A stretch of DNA of 64,000 nucleotides from Balaenoptera acutorostrata. Lineage: Eukaryota; Chordata; Mammalia; Artiodactyla; Balaenopteridae. Location of the stretch: NCBI RefSeq assembly GCF_949987535.1, contig NC_080067.1, positions 56,912,405-56,976,404 of the forward strand, written 5' to 3'. The notes under the pieces are model-generated. The model made no database searches. It saw only the letters and a program-made list of their open reading frames with translations, and was not told the origin of the DNA. A program made the position numbers and the translations under genes. Numbering within the stretch: the stretch's first letter is position 1; each line of letters begins with the position of its first letter. Shown here one piece after another: positions 56,270 through 64,000 of this stretch.

Positions 56270-57280
56270 ATTTTTGATTGAGGCAGCAGACAAGAAAAGT
56301 TCCCATTTGGAAGATTTGGTATTTCTGTGGTTTCTTCTGTAAAAAAATTAAAATATAATCCCCATTTTTTTTTAGTGTTTCATAAAAAGTTGCAAAAGGG
56401 AAAGCATTATTGAGCGATAAAAGGTACATTTGTGTGTATTCATAAGAAGTGGGCTAGAGGCCAACTCCCATAAATGTGTTCGACTTGAACCTCAGTACTG
56501 AACAATTACAAGAACACTGGAGGTTCCTGTTTCACTCGGAGGATATAATAGAGACAGCCTTTGCAGCCCTTTGAGGCTAATCAACTTTTAAAGACCGAAT
56601 TGGGGAACCTGCCCCTTTAAGTGTTGAAAGTAATATTAGCAAAGATCGTCTTGGAGCCCAATTCTCTCTATTTTCCTCCCTGGCTTGGAAAATACCTGTG
56701 TCTCCATGCATCCCCTTGTGTTTCCAGCCAGTACCATTGGCTCTGAGCCTATCTCAGTTGGCAACATCCGATGCTTATCAGGTTTGGAGACACCACTTTC
56801 AAGTGACATTTTGTTGTGCAGGCACTACAGCAAGTGGTTTTCCATTGTGAAAACTAGACCCTTGATATCCATAGATAAAAGATTTCCTTACAGAAAGCAA
56901 GGAATGGTACCCTGTTCAACTGGCTGCGATACTACTTTCCCTGTTCTCAGGGCCCAGTGGGGAAGGAGGAGGGACATTTTTGGGGAAGTAGGTTGGGAAA
57001 CCTCATCCTTCCCCATGAAATAACACTACAGAGGCAACTGCTCATTTCATATGAGAGCAGGGCTAGCTGTGCCTTCCACAACAGGTATTACCTGAAACAT
57101 GCAAGGGCCTTGGAGGCCAAAGATTTTGCCGTATAGTCACTTGACTCCTTCTTAGTCCCTATCACTTAGAAACTTTATGGTCAAACAGGACTGAAGGCCC
57201 TCTTCAAGGCAGAAACTCTCAGGAAGAAAATGCCTCAATATTAAACTTTCCTCCCTTTTGTATAAGTCAAGGATAGTTGA
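56270..57280. other. Unassigned, repeat-poor sequence
   Basis: No recognised repeat. A 112-codon plus frame (56685-57023) lacks domain signals. No splice-bounded exon was evident in a quick reading. Confidence 0.35.
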
Positions 57281-57284
57281 ATCT

Positions 57285-58120
57285 TTTTTTATGGCTTCTG
57301 CAACAATTTTTCATAAATTTGGTGGCTTAAAAACAACACAAACTTGGGCTTCCCTGGTGGCGCAGTGGTTGAGAGTCTGCCTGCTAATGCAGGGGACACG
57401 GGTTCGGGCCCTGGTCTGGGAGGATCCCACATGCCGCGGAGCGGCTGGGCCCGTGAGCCACAATTGCTGAGCCTGCGCGTCTGGAGCCTGTGCCCTGCAG
57501 CGGGGGGGGCCGCGATAGGGAGAGGCCCGCGCACCGCGATGAAGGGCGGTCCCCGCACCGCGATGAAGAGTGGCCCCCGCTTGCCGCAACTGGAGAAAGC
57601 CCTCGCACGAACCGAAGACCCAACACAGCCAAAAATAAATAAATAAATAAATAAATAAGAAAATCCTTTAAAAAAAAAAAAAAAAAAAACAACACAAACT
57701 TATTATTGTTCAGAACTAAGCTAAAAGCAAGGAGTCAGCAGGGCTGCATGTCTTTCTGGAGGCCCTGGAGAATTTTTCTTGTCTTTTCTAGCTTCTACAG
57801 GCATCCCACATTGCTTGGTTTGTGTCTCCTTCCATCTCCTAAGCCAACAATGGCTAGCAGAGTCTTTCTCACATAGCATCACTCTGACACTAAGTCTTCT
57901 GCATCCTGCTTCCCCTTTCAAGGACCTTTGTGATTATGTTGGGTCCACCTAGATAATCCAGGAAAAATCTCCCTCTTTTAAGGTCAGCTGATTAGCAACC
58001 TTAATTCCATCTGCAACTTTAATTCCCCCTTGCCATGTAGCATAACATATTCGCTTGGTTATCTTTGGGAGTAATATCATTCTGCCTATCCCAGTAAGGA
58101 AGGATGTTAAAATCTGCCCC
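57285..58120. repeat. Old mammalian interspersed repeat, family not named, split by a SINE
   Basis: 'ggtggcttaaaaacaacaca' before the SINE and 'gtcagcagggctgcatgtct', 'ctagataatccaggaaaaat', 'gccatgtagcataacatatt' after it belong to one common mammalian repeat. I cannot name its class with confidence. Confidence 0.5.
57346..57686 (+). mobile_element. CHR-type SINE, short subtype, CpG-rich
   Basis: Starts GGGCTTCCCTGGTGGCGCAG, carries the partly duplicated CCGCGATGAAG segment as at 515-848, and ends (AAATA)n then poly-A. Perfect 15-bp target duplication AAACAACACAAACTT at 57331-57345 and 57687-57701. Little CpG decay suggests youth. Confidence 0.96.
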
Positions 58121-58129
58121 CTTCTCTTC

Positions 58130-59885
58130 TGTGTTCTGGTTACCCTTAAAAGTATTTAAAGTTCTTAAAATGCATTCGAACTAGTTCACAGGCTTCAGAA
58201 GTAGCACAGCAAAAAATTGTTTTCAAATGACTTCAGGGTGGAAGGCCCTGTGCTAGGAGCTACTGGAGGTCCAAAGGAGAGTATGTGGGATTAGACTGCC
58301 TTTAAGGAATTTTTACACCCTCCTTGAGTGGATGAGGTAGACACACACAGAGAACAGAGCAGAACAGGATGTGATAACTGCCAATGACTGGTCCAGCCAA
58401 TTGGCTGAGCCGTGGTGCCACCAGAGCTCAGAAGAGGGAGCGTCACTCTGAATCCCACTGACCGAATGTTTCCCCTCCTGACCTACAGTCTCTCCTTCCA
58501 ATGGAAAATTTCAATAAGACTTTACGGGAGCAAATTTTCTCTACTATTTTTTATTACAGCAGGTGTCTTCCAGCACAGGGGTGGGGGAGAGATGGGGAGA
58601 AGAAGGAAAGAACAAATGCTAAGTATCTGCATAAGTTGACCCCAGACAGCTATAACTTACATGATCCTCTCCTTATACTACATAATGCTGGAGAGATTTC
58701 TTCCCTTTCCTCCTAAAGCAGCCAATTCCTTCAGACTGATAACAAGAGTCGGCAGAAATCTGAAAGAGTGCAGCTCACTTGCACAGAGGCTGTGGTAAAC
58801 GAGGAGAGAGAGAAGCATTTCATGAAGAAATAGGAGGGAAAGTAGGAGGATTTACTAGAAACCTGTAAATGTGACCACTAGAAAGTAAACAGCTGAAAAT
58901 AATTTCCACCAGAAATATTTGGGGTCTTTTCAGCTGCCTTCATCTTTGAGTCTTGATATAGTTGGTGAGGAGATCATTGAAGAGGGGATGGTAAGTGTCT
59001 TTGGGGATAGCCCGTGTAACCACTTTAAAATTAGGTGTTTTTAGGACTTGCTCCTGTCCTTCCTTTATTTGCAGAACAGTATACCTGGTAATGCAGGAAA
59101 TGTGCTGAGATGACTGCTGAGCTTGACTGATGTGGTGATGGGAGCACCTTGCCCTCAGACCTGCCTTCCTTGGCCAGTTTCCTGCAGCAACACCTTCTCC
59201 AGAATAACGGGATGCAGGAATGCCTTTTCTCCTGATACAGCAGTTCCTTCCTTAATCTACCCAAAGGTACATCCTCTAGAACTGAAAATATGGAAGCATG
59301 CAGGCATTTCAACCCTCCTAGTGAACACCAAATGAATGTACACACATGGCTTTACTTCAACATTAAAAACATTTCATGGTGTGACATTGTAATATGTAAA
59401 AATGGAATGATTTCTGAAAAGGAATTCTTCATCCAGAGTGCTTCAGTTTGAGAATTTTTCATTCCAAGTAAATAACCCTGCTAAAGGATGAAAAAGCAGC
59501 TTCGGACACTTGACCTCCAATGATGCTGAGGAGAGTCAATAGAATAAAGCAAGCAGAAGAGGTAATCTCGTAGGTGGCTCCCTTTCCTTTCCACTGTGAC
59601 CCCATAGCCTCATAAAGAATAGTAAAGGCTGAAGGGCTGCCCCCTGATTAATACCTGTGGTCCAGAGGGAGAGCCTCATTTTAAGTCTGTTTAAGTCCTT
59701 GGCTTCCTTTGACTCTTTCCTGACTTCTTCCTATGATAGCCTCCTGGTGATGCTTGAAGCCAAAAACGTATTTCCTTCATTATTCAGAGTGTAAACTGTA
59801 TTTAGGAAGTCTGGTGCATTACCTAAACCATGGCTGTATATGTGATGATTTCCTCTTCTATAACTAGTATTACTGAGCTAAGGTT
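58130..59885. other. Mostly unassigned sequence, one L2-like patch
   Basis: 58240-58400 ('gccctgtgctaggagctact') looks like antisense L2. The rest, including overlapping frames at 58412-58716 and 59031-59345, has no recognisable gene or repeat. Confidence 0.4.
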
Positions 59886-59889
59886 TGGC

Positions 59890-60380
59890 TGTTTGCTGCT
59901 TGAAAGCCAATACTTGAGAGACAAGTGTTAGCTGGAAAGGAAAGGTTGCTTAATTCAGGAGGCTGGCAACCTGGGGAGAAGGCAGACTTGTGTCCAAGAA
60001 CCAACTCCAAAGATTCTGCTTGCCCATGAAAGTTTTTAAAGGCAGATCATTTGGGGAGGGGGTCAGAGTCTTCATTATCTTTCACTGTGTGCAGACATGC
60101 TTCTGATTGGTTGGTGGTGAGGTAACAGGGTGGCGTTCCAGGAATCTTGTGCTCAGCCTGAAGTTACCATCCTCTACTTGAGTGGGACACTGAAAGGATT
60201 TGAACCCGGGGTGGGGGGGTGGAGGGTACAGGTCCTGCTCCATTTCACTAGCAATACTGCCCATTATAGAACTGTCAGCCAAAGACAAGTTAAAGTATGA
60301 TGTGCTTTTGTCATAGAAAAGTAGGCCTATAATCACAGACCTGCCCAGAGGGGAGGACATTTAAAGGTAACCATTCTCTC
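59890..60380 (-). mobile_element. LTR-like element, copy 2
   Basis: Same block order as 30255-30880, with AGTTTTTAAAGGCAGATCATTTGGGG near 60030 and TTCTGATTGGTTGGTGGTGA at 60100 (complement of a CCAAT-box block). Diverged from copy 1. Boundaries approximate. Confidence 0.5.
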
Positions 60381-60475
60381 TTTTAAAGACCATATTCCTT
60401 CCACATCCTGGACAGACCCAGCCTCTACTTGAGTATTTCCTGCAATGGAAATCTCACAACCTCATTACTAGACCA

Positions 60476-60835
60476 GGGGTCAGCAACCTTTTTCTGTAAA
60501 GGGCCAGATAGTAAATATTTTAGGCTTTGCAGGCCCTAGGGTTTTTTCTTTTTTCTTTTTTGGCTGCACCACGAGGCTTATGGGATCTTAGTTCCTTGAC
60601 CAGGGATGGAACCTGTGCCCTTGGAAGTGAAAGCATGGAGTCCTAAGCACTGGACCACCAGGGAATTCCTTGTCCTTGGGTTTTGTTGCAACTATTCAAC
60701 TCTGCCTTTGCCTGTGAAAGCAGCTATGGACAATATGTAAACAAATGGGTGTGGATGTGTTACAATAAAACTTTATTTATAAAAACAGATGGTGGCCTAA
60801 ATTTGGCCCAAAGACATAATTTGCCTACCCCCAGA
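60476..60835 (+). mobile_element. hAT-Charlie-type non-autonomous DNA transposon (MER1-like)
   Basis: Starts CAGGGGTCAGCAACCTTTTT with 'gtaaagggccagatagtaaa' and 'ttttaggctttgcaggccct'. After the inner SINE come 'aataaaactttatttataaa' and 'tggcctaaatttggcccaaa', ending TTGCCTACCCCCAG. The termini are roughly inverted copies. No transposase. Confidence 0.75.
60546..60673 (-). mobile_element. Short tRNA-Glu SINE (older CHR/Bov-tA-like) inside the hAT element
   Basis: Complement of a short element: 'tggctgcaccacgaggctta' to 'ggaccaccagggaattcc'. Near-perfect target duplication CCTAGGGTTTT (60535-60545) and CCTTGGGTTTT (60674-60684). Same short type as 34753-34872. Confidence 0.88.
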
Positions 60836-61058
60836 GGGAGCATTCTTCTGTGGGACAGCCCTAGGTGTTAGAAAGTTCTACCTTGAGGCAAAATCTGTCT
60901 CCCTTTAAGTTAGTCACAGCTCTTTATCTCCTTTACCATGCATTACTCTGTTTAAAAAAAAATTTGATTGATTTGCCATAACTCTGCCTTCTGTATTTAA
61001 GTTATTTATAACATATAACTTTTCCAACCTGAATCCTTTTGTTCTAAAGACAGTATGG

Positions 61059-61360
61059 GGGCTTCCCTGGTGGCGCAGTGGTTGAGAATCTGCCTGCTAA
61101 TGCAGGGGACACAGGTTCGAGCCCTGGTCTGGGAAGATCCCACATGCCACGGAGCAACTAGGCCCGTGCGCCACAATTACTGAGCCTGCGCGTCTGGAGC
61201 CTGTGCTCCGCAACAAGAGAGGCCGCGATAGTGAGAGGCCCGCGCACCGCGATGAAGAGTGGCCCCCGCTTGCCACAACTAGAGAGAAAGCCCTCGCACA
61301 GAAACGAAGACCCAACACAGCCAAAAATAAGTAAATAAAAATAAATTAAAAAAAAAAAAA
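61059..61360 (+). mobile_element. CHR-type SINE, short subtype
   Basis: Sense copy with B box GGTTCGAGCCC and AAATA/poly-A tail. Target duplication with one mismatch: AAAGACAGTATGG at 61046-61058 and AAAGACAGTGTGG at 61361-61373. Confidence 0.95.
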
Positions 61361-61384
61361 AAAGACAGTGTGGTTTATTGATTG

Positions 61385-61850
61385 TTTCATTCGTCTCTTT
61401 ATCAATCACTTATTGAATAGGGGTGGGGGATATAGAAATTAAACAAACAAACAAAAAACTTTGTCCACTAGGAGTTAACAGTCTTGTGGCAGAAGATAAG
61501 AAGGAAATGGCCTAAAAAACAATGGTAGGGATAGTCACTGGGGTCTGTGGGAGCACATCAGAGTAGCACCCACCCAGATGGAGAGTCGGGACGATGGGGA
61601 GCCTTCCTCAAGGAAGTTGTGCTTTGAGCTGAGTTTTAAGCAGTCGGTCAGGTAGAAATTAGTGCATTCTGAGAGTCATATGTGCAAAGGTCTGCAATTG
61701 AGAGTGACTGCAGCTCTGTGTTTCAGAAACCACAGGTCATTTCCTATGACTGGAGTGCAGTGGATTGAGTGAGTGTCAGGTTGGGGATGAAGGTGGCAGT
61801 GTAGGCAAGGGAGGGACCTTGTCTGTCGTCTTAAAGGGACTCAACCCAGG
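61385..61850 (-). mobile_element. L2 LINE fragment, antisense
   Basis: 'aggagttaacagtcttgtgg', 'agccttcctcaaggaagttg' and 'tgtgcaaaggtctgcaattg' fit the complement of the L2 3' end. Confidence 0.65.
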
Positions 61851-61859
61851 GAAATGTAA

Positions 61860-62380
61860 TCCTGCTACTGTTGCTGAAAATATTTTAGCAAAGAGTTCTC
61901 TGAATTGGTAAAAAACTTTTTTATAAGCAGGACATCCTGACCTTAAGTGCCTAGCCTATTCTCTGAAAATATTGTAAGTTTGAATAACTATGACAGAACC
62001 TTACATTCATATCTAGCATATACATTTGCAGCATAATTTGTTGGATTTTTAGTCTGATTCTGGAATGTTGATAACAGACATCTACTGGCCCTATCTAAAA
62101 ACAAGTTGCAGGGAGTTGCCTGGAACTTATCAGAAGACTCCAAACTAGGAGTCGGATGCTTGCAGGTTCTCTGGTTCCATGCCGTGCCAAGCTACGTTGG
62201 GGTGTATGCAACAGACACACAAGCTTTCCTGACACATTCTCTGACATCCCTGGAACCTCCTTATTACAGATTATACTTTTGATTTCTGTGGAATGGTGCC
62301 TTAGGTCTTTGCACCTGTTCCCTTTCTCTTCCAAGGAATCTTTTTCCTTTCACTTTACAACTGTCCAGTAAACTTGCACT
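61860..62380. other. Unassigned sequence
   Basis: No repeat or exon assigned. Opposed 71- and 79-codon frames near 62095-62371 are motif-free. Confidence 0.35.
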
Positions 62381-62384
62381 AGTC

Positions 62385-62655
62385 CTGCAGTGCTCTGAAT
62401 GGTTCCTCAGCTCTCCTCTCTTCCTTGTTCATTCCCTGACTTGCCCCTGGGTTCCCAAGGCTCCCTGTGCACACACTGGAAAAGAATTCAAGGCATTGCA
62501 CCATTATTGTTTTACTTGTTTCTTCTCAGCTAGACTCTCAAAGCAGAGACCCTTTATTTCATTTTGTGTTTCCACAAGAAGCACTTAACTTGGCACACAA
62601 TAACAGTTGCTGAACCAATGTTTATTAAGTGAATAAATGAATGAATGAATAAAAG
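62385..62655 (+). mobile_element. L2 LINE 3' end, sense
   Basis: 'acttggcacacaataacagt' then AATAAATGAATGAATGAATAA gives the L2 3' terminus. Confidence 0.75.
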
Positions 62656-62794
62656 AACCAAGGATAGTTACTATATGTCCTCAGCCAGAGTCTTGATTAA
62701 CCCTAGCTCATGCTTTGGTTATTTGGGTATTACTATCAATACAGAGTGTGCAGGGAAGGGAGGACCACAGACAGCTAGCTCCTTTGGTGTAGAG

Positions 62795-63118
62795 CTATGC
62801 TGACCAACATCATAGCTGCTAAGACACTCGTGGCTGTTGGGCGCTTGCAGTGTGGCTAGTCTGAAGTGAGATGGGCTGTCAGTGGAAAATACATACTGGA
62901 TGTCAAAGACTTAGTATGAACAAAAAAAGTAAAATATCCTAATACTTCAAAAATGCTGTTAACATTTTAGAATTATAGTATTTTGGACAGATTAGGTTAA
63001 ATAAAATATATTATTAAAATGAATTTTACCTTTTTTTTAGTTTTTTTAATGCAGCTATAAGAAAGTTGAAAATTACACGTGGTTCATGTTGTGACTCATA
63101 TTGTTACTGGACAGAAAT
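62795..63118. mobile_element. Non-autonomous hAT-type DNA transposon relic
   Basis: 'gtgtggctagtctgaagtga', 'gatgtcaaagacttagtatg' and 'ttaaataaaatatattatta' match a common mammalian MER-type hAT element. The ends GCTGACCAAC and TTACTGGACAG are loosely inverted. Confidence 0.6.
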
Positions 63119-63119
63119 T

Positions 63120-63735
63120 GTATAAAGAACAACTCCCCCTCAGAGCAATGGTTGCTGCACCCTTCCGTCTTGGCAGTTTTTCAAGATGGTCTTGCCTTCA
63201 GATACTGGGTGCTAGTTACCAGACCATATGTTTTCATTTTATCTTCAGAAAATATAGTCCCTGTACCACTTCATTGCTGCGGCAGTAGCCAACTCCTTGA
63301 GAAGTCGCCTTGTCTCCCACCTCGTGGTACAGCCCCGCTGCAGCCCTGAGAAGGCAGGGACCATGTGCTCAGCCAGTCCCTGCAATACAGCGGCACAGCT
63401 GAGGACACTGCGGTTTGAAATCTTGACTGACCCCCTTGAAAACGTCTCATGCCCTGGCGCAAACATCTATTCCCAATTCCAAGTAGGCCTTAGTCAGCCG
63501 GCGATTCTCAGTAAGCCTGGTCTGATTATTTCCTAAGACCCATGAGATCGAGGGAGACAGACAAATCTTATCTTTGTTCATGAGAATGGAGAAGAACAGA
63601 AGCAGAGTACCAAAGTATTTGTATTGGAATTTGCCTGTGTCATGTGATTTGGGGAAAGGGCAGCAAAGGAAAGTGGGTTGCCCCTACTTAATTAATTTTA
63701 ACTTAATTAATTTTAATTTTACTTAATTTTGCTGA
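63120..63735. other. Unassigned sequence
   Basis: Small overlapping frames at 63079-63536 on both strands have no motif. An AATTTTAACTTAATTAATTTTAA tract near 63690-63730 is low complexity. Confidence 0.35.
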
Positions 63736-63747
63736 GGCCAGAACTAA

Positions 63748-63756
63748 TGCTGCATT

Positions 63757-63795
<39 letters not shown>

Positions 63796-64000
63796 GGGCT
63801 GCGTTGGGTCTTTGTCGCTGTGTGTGGGCTTTTCTCTAGTTGCGGCGAGCGGAGGCTACTCTTTGTTGCGGTGCGTGGGCTTCTCATTGTGGTGTCTTCT
63901 CGTTGCAGAGCACAAGCTCTAGGCGCATGGGCTTCAGTAGTTGTGGTACGTGGGCTCAGTAGTTGTGGCTCATGGGCCTAGCTGCTCCGTGGCATGTGGG
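63748..64000 (-). mobile_element. CHR-type SINE, cut by the window end
   Basis: (TTTA)n tail at 63757-63795, then 'gggctgcgttgggtctttgt' and TAGTTGTGG repeats, ending mid-head at CATGTGGG. Long-subtype features. The rest lies beyond 64000. Confidence 0.93.

Overview
This window is mammalian nuclear DNA, most likely from a cetacean. It holds at least 19 copies of a tRNA-Glu-derived SINE of the CHR (cetacean-hippo-ruminant) type. Most begin CTTCCCTGGTGG, have a B box close to GGTTCGAGCCC, and end in (AAATA)n. I saw no BovB/Bov-tA-dominated ruminant pattern and no pig PRE-1 elements. Old eutherian repeats (L2, MIR, L1M, MLT1, Tigger1, hAT-type MER elements) make up much of the rest. I found no host protein-coding gene with recognisable exons, no rRNA or tRNA gene, and no CRISPR or other prokaryotic feature. 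This looks like intergenic or long-intron sequence.

Layout. 1-13400 is a nested LINE/DNA-transposon block. Old L1 fragments are interrupted by a nearly complete Tigger1 (4644-7267, TA target duplication). A younger L1 (7283-12850) lies next to it; its 5' UTR joins directly to the ORF2 endonuclease, so ORF1 is missing. 13.4-26 kb is mostly old L2/MIR and unassigned sequence, with a worn pogo-type transposase relic at 20.7-21.6 kb and a perfect-stem hairpin at 19.2 kb. 26.5-28.9 kb is an old L1 3' region containing a TA-rich inverted repeat and a headless-tail SINE. 29-36 kb holds old repeats, an LTR-like copy, L2 and SINEs. 36.7-37.7 kb is a repeat-poor stretch with one exon-like ORF bounded by good splice signals on the minus strand.

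38557-45406 is a broken class-I-type endogenous retrovirus on the minus strand. It has two LTRs, a polypurine tract, a primer-binding site that best fits tRNA-Arg, and recognisable gag, protease, RT, RNase H, integrase and Env-TM remnants, all disabled. It sits inside an L2 fragment. Its two LTRs differ strongly in CpG content (23 versus 7 by hand count). 46351-47040 is a twin-primed (5'-inverted) L1 insertion with a clean target duplication. 47.1-50.1 kb is an older antisense L1 carrying a processed pseudogene (48086-49060) with a perfect 30-bp target duplication; its source gene is unknown to me. 50-64 kb contains L2, MIR, an MLT1 LTR nested in a MIR, two hAT-type elements, more SINEs, and a second copy of the LTR-like element seen at 30 kb.

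Nothing here forms a pathway or operon. The coherent story is a layered history of retrotransposition. I did not find an undescribed biological system. The leads most worth checking are the processed pseudogene, the CpG-asymmetric ERV LTR pair, the L1 with a tandemly repeated 5' UTR, the exon-like ORF at 37 kb and the 19.2-kb hairpin. All repeat family names come from recognition by eye, not from a database search.
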